DNA from: Cycas panzhihuaensis
Taxonomy: Eukaryota; Cycadophyta
Direction: 5' to 3'
NCBI GenBank assembly: GCA_023213395.1
Contig: CM041465.1
Span: 89,225,741-89,289,740 of the forward strand
DNA: 64,000 nt
Shown piece after piece: positions 43,684 to 54,780 of this stretch. Below the pieces are notes generated by a model. The model had not been told where the DNA came from and did no database searches. It was given only the letters and a program-made list of their open reading frames with translations. Every line of letters begins with the position of its first letter. The stretch's first letter is position 1. The position numbers and the translations under genes were made by a program.

Positions 43684-44290
43684 CTAACGGGTGAAACACA
43701 TGGCTCCCATTTGGTCAAGCCGTGGTCGATCCAGAAACAGGTTGTAATCAACGTCAACATCAAGGACAACGATGTCAGTAACAACAGTCTTATCCTCGAG
43801 AGTTAGAGGTATCAAGACAGATCCCAGGGGAGTCTTCTCACTACCGTCATAACCCTGACACTGCCATGGAACAGGTTCCAAGGCAGAAATACCAAGCTCT
43901 TGCATGACGCGCAAGGGCATGGCATTGACGGAAGAACCATTATCCACGATGGTTCTTCGCAACGTGCAATCAAGAGTATCTATAGTAATCATGAAAGGGA
44001 AGTTCCATTGGCATTCCCTTCCACTGGACGAGGCAAGATCTCTAGGATCGATAGAGATGATGAGTTTGCAACTTTGGGTTGTGCCTAAGGCGTGAACAGA
44101 CGCGTCATTCGATCCTAGAGCTTCCAAGAGGAGCATTCGTTGCTCAGGGTAACTTCTCAAGACGTCCATGATGGACATCCCAGCAGCCACAGTGAGAAGC
44201 TCTTTGACTACGTAGAAAGGCTTACCCCTCCCTGTGGGTTGCATAAGGGCTCTCCTAAAGTCAAATCGATCGAGGTGGATGGGAATACTC
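43684..44290 (-). pseudogene. Tat aspartic protease, copy 2
   Basis: 186 codons are open (43684-44244). The motif CTLRRTIVDNGSSVNAMPL holds the catalytic Asp at 43942-43944; the flap/closing part reads DVDVDYNLFLDRP. An upstream conserved block (GKPFYVVKELLTVAAGMSIM) links it to gag. No stop falls within the protease core. Confidence 0.87.
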
Positions 44291-44699
44291 TTGGGAAGTG
44301 CAGGAATCTGTGGAGGAATGACTTTCAGAGGAGGATCAAGTTATGAGGTAGATGCGGAGGTGCCAGTTGCCTCCTTTGCGACTTGAGACCGGGTCAAGGC
44401 ATAGAGGGGAGTGGTCTCAAGTATCTAGATCACCTTCTTTCCCTAGTTACGAGACCATGAAGGTGATGGAGCACGGCGGCCAGGGGAGCGCAAAGGGGAA
44501 GATGGCCTTCGCACACCCTTCCCTCTACCATATGAAGAGCAAGAATCGGGGGATCTATCCCAATTTTGATTGTTCCTTTATTGAACATCATGACCACGTT
44601 CCCCATGTTTGGGGAACAGATCTTTATGAACGGGTTGATCGAGGTTAAGCCTCGATGCTCATCTAGGGGACGAATCACGTGGCAGGACATCACGTGGGT

Positions 44700-46728
44700 G
44701 TTGCGCCTAACAATGCAAATCATCATGGAAACATTCCCCATGGATGGAACACCACCTCTTCTCAAGGGGAGGATTGATCCTCCTTGCTTGAGAAGGTTGG
44801 GTGTTATCCCCTTTAGGGGGAAAGGCACGAGAAGTTTGTTGAACTGGTTTATGGGAGGTCGGCGATGAAAGGGACTGGAGTTTAAGCTCCTTCATCATGG
44901 ACTCAAATGAGCGAATAGTGGAGGTAAGAGGGTCTAAGGTCCTCTCATTCGGATGAGGGGTAGACTTGGCAGGTTACGAAGGTTTGGTTTCCGTCGCTGG
45001 GGGAGGTGCCTTACGACGTTGTGAGGGCTTGGGAGGTTTCTTGAGTCTGGCTTGGATCTCAATGGCCCCTAATGCTAAGCACCTCATAATGACAGAGTCG
45101 CATGTGGTTGCCCCCATCTTAAGGACTTCCACATGCACTTCAGGGTGAAATGCATTAACGAAAAGATCTCGCTTCAACTCTTTAGGCAATGTGGCCTTAG
45201 TAGAGTGAAGGAGGTCGTGAAACCATCATACAAAATCACGATTCATTTCATCATGACCTTATTTAAGTAATAGGAGCACTTTCATTCCGTTCTCGAATGA
45301 ACGAGCTACGTTAAAGTAATTAACGAACTCGTCCACCAATTACTGGAATGAAGAAATGGAATAGGCAGAGAGGCGATAAAACCACTTGAGGGCGTCACCC
45401 TGTAAGGATCACGGAAATAGCTTCATCAGAATGTAGTCATAAGCCCAATAATCTATGCATGCCATAGAGAAACTACGCACATGCTCAGTTGGGTCTTGTG
45501 ACGAAGTTCCATCAAACTTGGGAACTTCAAGAGGGTGAGGCGACAGGTTAGTCCTTAATGCCTCAACGGATAAAGACGTCGATCGATAGTCCATAAAGGG
45601 ACGTGTCCTTACATGGGCTAAAGGATTGATGAACGGTAAAGAAACAGGAATAGATGGGGGTGGTAAACCCATCCCTCCTTGGGGAAACGCCCCTTGTTGG
45701 AAAGGGGGTTGTGGAAAAATACCTTAGAAGGGAGGCATGCTCCCTGGCGAAGGCATGGCAATAGGAGTTGTGCTAGATGGTAGAAACAAAGGGTGAGGGA
45801 CTGGGTTTTGTCCATATGGGCCACCCGTAGGTGGCGCAACCCCATATGGGTGCAACGGGTCCATCCCATAAGCAGGAAGATGGTTTCCCCTACCCTGCCC
45901 CCAAGGTTGAGACGTGTAACCTAGGGGCACGTAAAGGGAAGGACCACTGGATGGATTTTGAGCCTACATAGGAGCGGGTCCTACATAGTTGATGGCAATA
46001 GCATTAGTAGGGCCTCGAGGCCTACTAGGAAACACATGTGCCACGTTTGAAGGTGGTGCATTCGTTTGACTTAGAAATGGCATGCTAACCCCAAGTTGGG
46101 GAAAGGACATCTGCATGAGCAGATCTGAAGAAGTAGGACTGTGGCTAGGGATAGATGGGACAACACTTGCCCTGGGAGCCAGTGTAGACACGGCATGGGA
46201 TGAGTGTGCACGGGTAGAAGAATCATTTGCCGTAGGAGGTGCAGGTATGGATGAAGAAGATGCTACATTGCGTAGAACTTCTTCAAACCACCTAGGATGT
46301 GGTTGACGGCAAGTTGCTCGAAAGCACTCGTTAAGTGCTTCAACCACGTCGATGGGAGGGGTATCCTCGTAGCCATACGAGGTCAACGGGATCTCGAATG
46401 TCAGGGATCCCTCAGGGTGCTCCTCATAAGATTCACCAATATGATGGTGAGTCTCGTGAGTGGACGAGCCTTCTGCTGCATGCGCAGAAGGATGAAACTC
46501 AGAAGGGCAAAACGGGTCACCCGAATAATAGACAGAATCATCACCCTCATGGGTGGATCTAAGAATGGACGTGGGAAACTCTTGAGTTCCCGAGACCATG
46601 GTATGATAAGCCCAATCAGACTAGTAACCTTCCATTGTCAAATCGAGATTCGACGACAGAAGGGAACAAGGTGATGGGTCTTCTAACAATGGCGGCAGAC
46701 CTCGCAAGTGACGTGAGAAACATCGCAT
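44700..46728 (-). pseudogene. gag: Tat gag, copy 2
   Basis: Starts at the ATG 46728 (MRCFSRHLRG). The N-terminal part (45964-46599 open, 211 codons) is Ser/Pro/His-rich and low in structure; a Pro-rich stretch follows (45724-45930). The Retrotrans_gag core (about 44975-45672) reads LSVEALRTNLSPHPLEVPKF, FDGTSSQDPTEHVRSF, IDYWAYDYILMKLF and PKELKRDLFVNAFHPEVHV. A CHHC knuckle (C-x2-H-x4-H-x4-C: CSIHGECFHDDLHC) is intact at about 44713-44756. A few stops and frame changes; otherwise well kept. Confidence 0.87.
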
Positions 46729-46902
46729 GCAACGACTTTGCAAGCGTTGTTAGAAAAAAGCGAAAAGAGGAAAATGAAATAAGTATGTTGAGGGCTGCCC
46801 AACTGAAATGTAGAGTAAGAAGACTACCTAAAGACAAGAACACTAATGAAAAGGGGAAGCGAAACTAGTTCCCTTACTGGTAGTCCCCAGTATGGTCACT
46901 AG
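46729..46902 (-). promoter_or_regulatory. leader and primer-site region, Tat copy 2
   Basis: 46872-46902 is conserved with 29313-29355. On the minus strand, reading away from the LTR, TGACCATACTGGGGACTACC follows within a few bases; a TGG inside it is the likely primer start, but I cannot name the tRNA. Confidence 0.55.
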
Positions 46903-49429
46903 TGAAATGCTTGCCGCGGGGTGGTATCCCTACATCTAGCAAAAGGGGATGAAAGGTGTAAAGCTAATTAAACTAAACAGCAAGGACTTCACCTTGCAGG
47001 GCATCCATGCACCAGAGCACGGATTCAAGACTACAGAGGTGCCTGGTTGCTTCTAGGTAGCCGTGCAAAGCGAGGCCTTCCTACCCCTCAGATGGTTGGG
47101 AAGAGGAGAAAGCACCTGGCACGTTGCATCTTCTCAAGGAAATGAGAAGGCAACGAAACAGAAAGGCAAGTAAGCATGTCTAGGCATAGGCAAAAGAGGG
47201 TACAACATGGGTAGCTCTAACACAGTGTAAACGATTTAGCTAAGCTAAGCTAACCAATGGATGAAACGATGTAAAGCAAACACATATTCCTTTTTCCCTT
47301 TTTAATTCTTTACACATTCCTAACTATACAAGCATATGTATAAAAGACAACGATGTAAAAGAGATATGCAGGGAATAAGAAGAGTACATGGATTCGGTAC
47401 CCGAGTGGAGTGTTACTCGTCCCTTTAGCTCCCGCTCCTTTCTACTCCACTCATTGTGCATGCGATGCCAGTCAGCGATGGTTACTGTAAGCAACCAAAG
47501 AGGGGCTAACTTACCTCCCCTTAAACATACAGAAGCAAAAAGCAGAAAAGAAGCAAAAAGTATGAAATAACAAGAAATGCACTAAACACAGAACTAACCT
47601 ACAATGGGTTTCATTCTGCATGCAACTCCACTAATGTGAGATCCTACAAGCAAGTTAAGAGAGTACCTCCCTCTTGGAAGAGGGGCCATAAAATACACCA
47701 AATATAGGTACTAAAATCAAATAGAACTATATAAATCCAGGCTAAGCATCAATATGTAGCAAAGTAAAATCACAAAATGTAATAAAATCCCCCACCAATG
47801 TACACCATAAGCACGTCCAAAAAGGAAAACAGTATAGCCTCAGGATGGCTAACTCACCCACAAAGAGTCTCCACGGAACTCGGAAAGGAGAAACGGGTTC
47901 ACAACAAGGTCATGGGATAGCAAATAGTAAGAAAGAAGGGAGCAATGGAAAGGTTTGGGGCTTAGGCAGAGCCTAATACTAATGGATGGAATTTCTAGAA
48001 CCGGTGTGGCAATAGGTTGCCAACACTGGTTTTAGCTCCGAAACTGGATTCCCCAAATTCCCTTAACCCGATTCCTAAGAAGGCTCTGGCGGCAAAGGGA
48101 AAGAGAACAAGGGACGAAACCCTTGAGGGGAAGGACAGCAAGGGGGACAAAATCCCACCTACCTCTCTCAAATCCTCTTTGTGTTATCCCTTTACAACAA
48201 CCAACTAAAAATGGGTTGAGAGGGATGATTGGGGAAAACAGTAATGTCTCAAAAGAAAAAGGAAGTGGTGCTAATCAAGTGCAACAACATAAAGCTACAC
48301 AAACTAGAAATTTATTCACCAAAACATAAAAGAAACAAGAACAACACAAATTGCAAGTAAGAGTAGAGAGTACCTTGTTGGGGGAAGAACCAAACATAGG
48401 TTTGCTATTAGGAAATAACAAAAATAACCAGTATATGATGAATAATAGTGGCAGGTTTTTACAAGAGTGAAGTGTGGAAATATCTTTATAAACTTGGGGC
48501 CTTGGTAGTTGGTCTCTTTGGGGAGCTTTTGGTAGAAATCTTCCTTGAAACCTTAGTCACTTATAAGAGGATGTGAAGCCTGCTATTGAGAGCTGTGGGG
48601 CAGCAATGGTCCCTGAAAATCCAACCGGTAGCAGTGTCCTCTTCCTTGTGGTAGGTTTTTGTCAATGTAGTGTATATCTTTCTATGCAAATTTAGTATAA
48701 AGTTAGAAAAATAGGTAAAAGATCCTAAAATGAGGAGGAAAATCTCCCTTTATCCCCTGTTCACTGCAGGTGAATGTTGAGGATGTCAGGGCGACACGAA
48801 TTGACAGGACCCACGTGGCAGTTCCATGAAAAAAGTAGAAATTATCGCGTGGTTTTTTTTTTCAAAATTCAAACAATCATACTACGGCAAACTGGCGATG
48901 CTGCGAAGAAAGACCGCAATCGAGTTTCTTGATGGCACCATGGTAACCAAAAAAAGATAAAATTAGTAGAAATAAAGGTTTTGGAATCATTATTGAGAGT
49001 AAATTGAGCCTGAAACAGCAAGGGGAATACTCAAATGATGGGCAAGTAGCCAAAACAGTAAAGTGAGCCTCAACTAAGGAATTAATCAGACTTAGAATAA
49101 ACTGCAACACGAGAAAAATGTCATAAAATGGGCAGACGTGACTGGCTAAAGCATCCCAAGAGGTTGTGGAGATGATGTGGGTGGCTGTGTGCCATATAAG
49201 GTGTAGCATTCGCTGAGGAATGTCCCCATTGTGAGTTGTCATAGGCTGATAGTGTGTTGTAAGCACATGCAATATGATTAGGCAGAGAAGTAATGCATGC
49301 AAGTAGGCATATATCAAGTAGCCTACGCTAAATAATCTCAATCAAGCATGAGTAGGGAGAAGTGAGAACATATACCTGAAAATACCTAGGTCGATGTGTC
49401 TCGAGTCCATTCCCAGTAGCTAGGAAATA
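46903..49429 (-). repeat. 5' LTR of Tat copy 2 (2527 bp)
   Basis: Plus-strand ends TGAAATGCTTGCC and GCTAGGAAATA (terminal CA decayed to TA); exactly the length of the left LTR. It should hold the promoter for the genomic RNA, reading leftwards; I could not pinpoint a convincing minus-strand TATA box. Confidence 0.93.
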
Positions 49430-49434
49430 GAGGC
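49430..49434. repeat. target site duplication of Tat copy 2, right (GAGGC)
   Basis: Second copy of GAGGC; the sequence after it (CTAAGTAGGG...) continues copy 3 intron 1, matching copy 1 at 18578 onward. Confidence 0.9.
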
Positions 49435-49621
49435 CTAAGTAGGGGGAGGACCAGGATATTAGGTAGCCCTAGTTCTAGTGGACTAAGCCAAACCCACCTA
49501 GAAAATATTTTTAGGGTTTTTAGGGCCATCCACCCTCCCCCTCTTTTTTTTGGGTGGGGGGGGTATCCACGGCGCTACAACATTTATCATGATGCCATGG
49601 ATTTGACGGTAGGGGCCATTG
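49435..49621. other. intron 1 segment of Tat copy 3 between the two insertions
   Basis: Aligns with 18579-18745 of copy 1 (AGGTAGCCCT, CACCTAGAAA, TTTTTAGGGCCA blocks). It contains a T-run followed by a G-run near 49542-49562. The last five bases CATTG are the left target duplication of the copia element. Confidence 0.75.
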
Positions 49622-50266
49622 TGTTGGGAAATATGAAAACAATGGTTGGAGGCTAAAATTTTGGTATTTGGAAGCACGATTTCCCCCCTAAACCTTTCTC
49701 GGGGGGTTCCAAGGAGGCAGGAACCCCCCCTTGGTTGGAGGGTATGAGGGTGTGGAACGCCCCCCGCTAAGAGGGGGTTCAGGGGTGATAGCCCCCGACC
49801 CAAAAAATTAGCACTGGAAAGAATATTAAATTGTAAAGAAAATTAGGGTCATTCAGTAAAATACCTTAGATTCTATGGTCAAGATTTATACCTTATATGT
49901 CTCTCTCATATAGCCCGATTTAGGGTATATTTCTTTATGTTGAGGTTTGTTCAATATATTGTGAGTAGGGTGGCAGCTAGTTATTGTTGCTTAAAGCACT
50001 CTGCTACTAGTTATATACATTATTTCTATTATGTGACAATAAAAGATCGATATCTTTCTTGTGTGGATGTTTCCCTAGTATACTATTGGGGTTTTACCAC
50101 GTTATATCGGGTGTATTTATGTGCTTGGCTTTCTTGTTCAGTTTATTTATTTTATCTCTGGCTTAAAAACTTGTATGTAATCTTTAGTTTTGATTTCTAT
50201 AACTGATCGCAAGAATAGGTTAGATCTTGGTAGCAGTTTAAGGGTTGGGACCTTGTATTCTCAACA
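49622..50266 (+). repeat. 5' LTR of the copia element (645 bp)
   Basis: TGTTGGGAAATATG to TTCTCAACA. It holds a GC-rich perfect inverted repeat, GGGGGGTTCC/GGAACCCCCC (49701-49710, 49720-49729). About 177 bp (near 49803-49979) is absent from the 3' LTR. Confidence 0.93.
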
Positions 50267-50268
50267 AG

Positions 50269-50280
50269 TGGTATCAGAGC
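50269..50280 (+). promoter_or_regulatory. primer binding site, tRNA-iMet
   Basis: TGGTATCAGAGC, perfect match, two bases after the LTR end. Confidence 0.95.
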
Positions 50281-50338
50281 CACTTTTATTTTTGCAGTGA
50301 GTTTGTGAAGGTTTTGGTGTCAGCTTTCTCTACACCAA

Positions 50339-51118
50339 ATGGTGAAACTGGCAAGTGCAAAGTTTGAGGTAGAGAAATTCAATAGTAAGAACAACTTTCA
50401 GTTGTGGAAACTGAAAGCGTATGATGTTCTTATATAACAAGGTTTGTACAGAGCTCTTGTACGCAAAATGAAGAAACCCACAGGGATGGACGATGACGAA
50501 TGGGATGATCTAGACAAAAAGGCTCTTAGCATAATACAATTGTGCTTGGCAGATGAAGTTCTATTTAACATCACAGCAGAGCAGACATTAGCAGGATTAT
50601 GGACTCAGTTGGAAGGCTTGTATATGACCAAATCAATGACAAATTGAATCTACTTGAAGAGGCAGTTATACTCATTACGGATGAAGGAAGGTATAAAAAT
50701 TGTTGACCATTTAAATGTTTTTAATATTCTTATTTATTAGTTAGCTAGTATCGATGTCAAAATTGAGGATGAGGACAAGGCTGTTACCTTGTTATTCTCA
50801 TTACCAGAATCCTAGGATAATATTATCACCTCAATTAGTTTTAGCACTATAGATGAATTAGAATATGATTATGTTGTGGGTGCTTTATTGATGGAAGAAG
50901 TGCATAGGAAGTCTAGTCTTGAAACCTCCATACTAGAAGCCATGACAGCAAGGGGTAGAACAATTGATAAAGGACAAAGCTTCAGGAATACATCGAGGTC
51001 AAAGTAAAAAATCAAGAAGAGTAAGCTTAGGTGTTGGCACTGTAATAAGATATGTCACCTCAAGAAGGATTGCTTCAAAGGGAAGGAGTTCCAGAAAAAG
51101 GATGATCCTACCAAGGAG
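50339..51118 (+). pseudogene. gag: copia gag with CCHC knuckle
   Basis: ATG at 50339 (MVKLASAKFEVEKFNS, NNFQLWKLKAYDVLI) is the typical Tork gag start. A UBN2-like gag core follows (DDEWDDLDKKALSIIQLCL, GLWTQLEGLYMTKSM) and then the zinc knuckle CWHCNKICHLKKDC near 51034-51075 (C-x2-C-x4-H-x4-C), which binds element RNA. Stops at about 50435, 50645, 50738, 50814 and 51007; the first replaces the usual Gln of QQG and the fourth the Trp of a W-D pair. It is in frame with the protease that follows. Confidence 0.88.
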
Positions 51119-54100
51119 GTGAATCAGATGGAGTCAAATCAAGGTATGGATGATGATGTCTTAGTTGCTTATAATATTTCTTATTATCACCATGACTGGT
51201 TATTAGATTCAAGTGCTTCACACCACATGTGTCCACACAAGAGTTGGTTCTTATCATACCAACCTCTTGATGGTGGTGATGTGCTTATGGGAAATGAAGT
51301 TTCTTGTAAAATAGTGGGCATTGGTAGCATCAGAATTAAGATGTTTGATGGGATAGTGAGAACATTAACTAGGGTTAGACATGTACCTGATCTGAAAAGG
51401 AATCTGATTTCCTTAGGTGAACTAGATTCGAGTGGTTTTACATATACAGGTCATGAAGGAGTCCTAAAGGTGTCAAAGGATGCCTTGGTTATTATAAAAG
51501 CCTTAAAGAAAGGAAACCTTTACATATTAGGGGGAAGTACAGATGTCAGCCATGCAACTACAACAACAAAGACTGCAAAAGATCTAGCTCAGTTATGGCA
51601 TAAGAGACTTGGGCACATGAGTGAGAGAGGACTTAAGGTGTTGATAAACCATAAGTTACTTCCTAACTTGCAATTTTTAGATTTGGCTTTTTGTAAACAT
51701 TATATTTTTAGAAAGCAGTGTAAACTTAGGTTTAAAGGAAGGGGTCACACTAGAAAGGTGTTTTGGATTACATACATTCAGATGTATGGGGACCAGCCCC
51801 TAAAATATCTTGTGGAGGATCATTGTACTTTGTCACATTTATAGATGATTACTCTAGAAAGTTATGGATCTATTTTTTGAAAAGGAAATCTGAATTTTTC
51901 AGTGTGTTTAAGCAATTCAAGGCTCTAGTTGAGAACAACATTGGTAAGACAATGAAATGTTTAAGAATTGACAATGGAGGTGAGTTCAACTCCTTGGAGT
52001 TTGAGAACTATTACAGAGAAGCTGGGATGGAAAGACACAAGACCACTAGCTATACTCTGTGACAAAATGGCATTGCTGAGCACATGAACATGACACTCCT
52101 AGAAAGAGCAGGAAGCATGCTAGGTAATGCTAGAATAGAGTAGGGCTTGTGGGTAGAGGTTGTTCAAACAACTTGCTATTTAGTAAATAGGTCACCATCA
52201 CTTCCAATAGATTATAAGATTCCTAAAGAGGTATGGACTAGACATCTATGTGATTATTCAAATTTAAAAGTTTTTGGTTGTAATGCTTATGCCTGTACTG
52301 ACAAAAGTAAACGTTTAAAGTTAGACTCAAAATCCAAGAGATATATCTTTATTGGTTATGGTGATAAGGATGGTGTGAAGGGATATAGGTTGGGGGATCC
52401 TACTGCCCACAAAATCACCATTAACAAAGATGTTATATTTGATGAATCTCCCCTTTTAAAATCAGATGATGTAGAAGTTGAAGTGAAATAAGAGCAAAAA
52501 GATGAACATCAACAGGTCCAATTTGAAATCCAACCATCTTTGGAATCAGAAGAGTAGGAAGATCTTTCTAAAGATGAATCTACAAAAGATTCATAAGAGT
52601 ATATAGAAACTCCTTTACCAACAGTTAGAAGATCTACATGAGTTAGTCATCCACCCGATAGGTACAACCCTTCTATTTTTATTACTTTGGTTTCTAATGA
52701 TGGTGAGCCTACATGTTATCAGGAAGTAGTAGATGATGTCCATGGTGAGAAGTGGAAGAGGGCTGTGCAGGAAGAGATAGATGCTTTAAAGAAAAATAAT
52801 TCATGGGACTTGGTAGAACTTCCACATGGCAAGAAGACTATTGGTTGAAGGTGGGTTTTCAAAAGGAAAACAAATGTTGATGGAAAAGTTGACAAATATA
52901 GGGCAAGACTGGTGGCTAAAGGTTTTGCACAGAAAGTAGGTATTGACTTTCATGAGATCTTTTCACCAGTTGTCAAACTTATTTCAATTTGAGTGTTGTT
53001 AGCATTGGTAGCTTCTCTTGATTTGGAGTTGGAGCAGTTAGATGTAAAAATAACTTTTCTAGATGGAGATTTAGATGAGGAGATCTATATGGATCATCCA
53101 GAAGGGTTTGTACAGGATGGCAGGAAAATACTTGTTTGTAGGCTCAAGAAATCATTATATGGCCTGAAGCAATCACCCAGGTAGTGGTACAAGAAGTTTG
53201 ATGTCTTCATGGAGAGCTAAAATTTTAAAAGAAGTGAGTATGATCATTGTGTTTACTTTAAATCTATGGAAAATAGCTTATTCATTATCTTGGTATTGTA
53301 TGTTGACGACATGCTGGTTGCAAGAAAAAGCATGAAATAAACTAATAAGTTAAAGGCTCAATTGGCTAGGACTTTTAATATGAAGGATCTAGGATCTACA
53401 AAACAAATCTTAGGTGTGGAGATACACAGAGACAGGAAAAATGATAAGTGATGGTTATCATAGCAGAAATATATGGAGAAGGTGCTAACTAGGTTTGGTA
53501 TGGAAAATGTGAAACCAGTGAGTATCGCATTGGCTTCCTATTTCAAGCTTTCTTCGAGTATGAGTCCTAGTAATGAAGAAAAAAATGATTATATGTCTCA
53601 TGTGCCTTATGCCAGTGCAGTAGGAAGTTTGATATATGCCATGGTATGTACAAGACATGACATTTTACATGCAGTTAGTGTAGTTAGTAGGTTTATGGTA
53701 AATCCAGGAAAGGAGCATTGGGCAACATTGAAATAGGTGCTTCGATATTTAAGAGGCACAAGTGACTATTGTATCACGTTTGGAGGTACATATAATTAAG
53801 TTTGTGGATATGTTGATTCAGAATTTGTAAGAGATTTAGATAAGAGAAGGTCTACTTCAGGTTATGCATTCAGTCTTGCAAATGGTTCAGTTAGTTGGAT
53901 GTCAAAATTGCAGAGCATAATTGCATTATCAACTACAGAAGTTGAATATGTTACTACAGCACATGCTTGTAAAGAAGCAATCTGGTTACAGGGTCTATTA
54001 GTTGAGCTTGGAAGGAAATAGGAAAAGGTAAAGGTATTTTATGATAGTCAAATTACCATTTACTTAGCCAAGAATCCAACTTATCATAATAGAACAAAGT

Positions 54101-54264
54101 ATATTGCTCTTAAGTATCATTTTGTTAGACAAGTTGTTGAAGCAGGTGGAGTGGCACTTGAGAAGGTTGATACAAAATATAATTGTGCTGATATGTTCAT
54201 AAAAGCAGTACCATTAGAGAAGTTTAAATGGTGTTTAACTTCTCTTGGCTTACAGAAAAGATGA
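51119..54264 (+). pseudogene. pol: copia pol: protease, integrase, RT, RNase H
   Basis: Protease: WLLDSSASHHMC near 51200 (Gly of DSGAS is Ser). GAG-pre-integrase: LWHKRLGHMSERGL with its zinc ligands. One 1-base frameshift lies near 51760. Integrase core: YIHSDVWG, RIDNGGEF, QNGIAEH, so all three DDE residues remain. [45 protein letters not shown], and VLYVDDML with the catalytic YVDD at 53299-53310. RNase H: VCGYVDSEFVRDLDKRRSTS, SIIALSTTEVEYV, and a closing CADMFIK block; stop at 54262-54264. About 16 in-frame stops, several at expected Gln or Trp codons (QQNG, RQWY, SQQK, KWVLRY). Confidence 0.92.
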
Positions 54265-54301
54265 TGAAGGGTCTAGGAAAGGTACCAGGCAAATTGTTGT
54301 C

Positions 54302-54311
54302 AAGATAGGGA
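54302..54311 (+). promoter_or_regulatory. polypurine tract of the copia element
   Basis: AAGATAGGGA just before the 3' LTR start at 54313. Confidence 0.6.
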
Positions 54312-54312
54312 T

Positions 54313-54780
54313 TGTTAGGAAATGTGATAATAATGGTTGGAGGCTAAAATTTTGGTATGTTAGAAGTGTGGTTTCCCCTCCAAACCTTTCTCGGGGGGTT
54401 CTAAGGCGAGCCCCATGCCTGAGAAGTGAGGGTATGGAATGCCGCCCACTAAGAGGGGCTTTGGGGATGATAGCCCCTAGCCCGAAGCTACTGGTTGTTG
54501 TTGTTGAGAGCACTTAGCTACTGGTTATGTACATTGTTTCTATTCTGTGACAATAAAAGATCGATACCTTTCCTGTGTGGATGTTTCCCTAGCATACTGC
54601 TAGGGTTTTACCATGTTATATCGGGTGTATTTATGTGTTTATCTTGATTATTCAATTTATTTATTTTATATCTGGCTTAAGAACTTGCATGTAATCTTTA
54701 GTTTCAATTTCTATAACTAGTTGCAAGAATAGTTTAGATCTTGGTGGCGGTTTAAGGGTTGGAACCTTGTGTTCTCAACA
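54313..54780 (+). repeat. 3' LTR of the copia element (468 bp)
   Basis: TGTTAGGAAATGTG to TTCTCAACA. Shorter than the 5' LTR by 177 bp because one internal block is missing; the remaining parts align well. Confidence 0.92.

Larger units (their letters stand above)
33022..49429 (-). mobile_element. complete Tat-lineage element, copy 2 (16,408 bp)
   Basis: Two LTRs of 2527 bp each (33022-35548, 46903-49429) and target duplication GAGGC define the ends. On the minus strand: LTR, leader, gag, protease, linker, RT, RNase H, integrase; antisense gene on the other strand; second RNase H; polypurine tract; LTR. It is the least damaged Tat copy (integrase DDE, RT Asp pair and protease DNGSS all present) but still has stops in every domain. 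LTR differences are unevenly spread and nearly all transitions. It is younger than copy 3, into which it inserted. Confidence 0.93.
49622..54780 (+). mobile_element. Ty1/copia retrotransposon, Tork/Tnt1-like (5.16 kb)
   Basis: LTRs 49622-50266 and 54313-54780, both TGTT...CAACA; a perfect initiator-Met primer site; gag-pol in copia order (gag, protease, integrase, RT, RNase H). Flanks CATTG (49617-49621) and TATTA (54781-54785) are a target duplication altered by two transitions. It sits in intron 1 of the copy 3 antisense gene. About 20 stops and one frameshift make it inactive. Confidence 0.93.
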
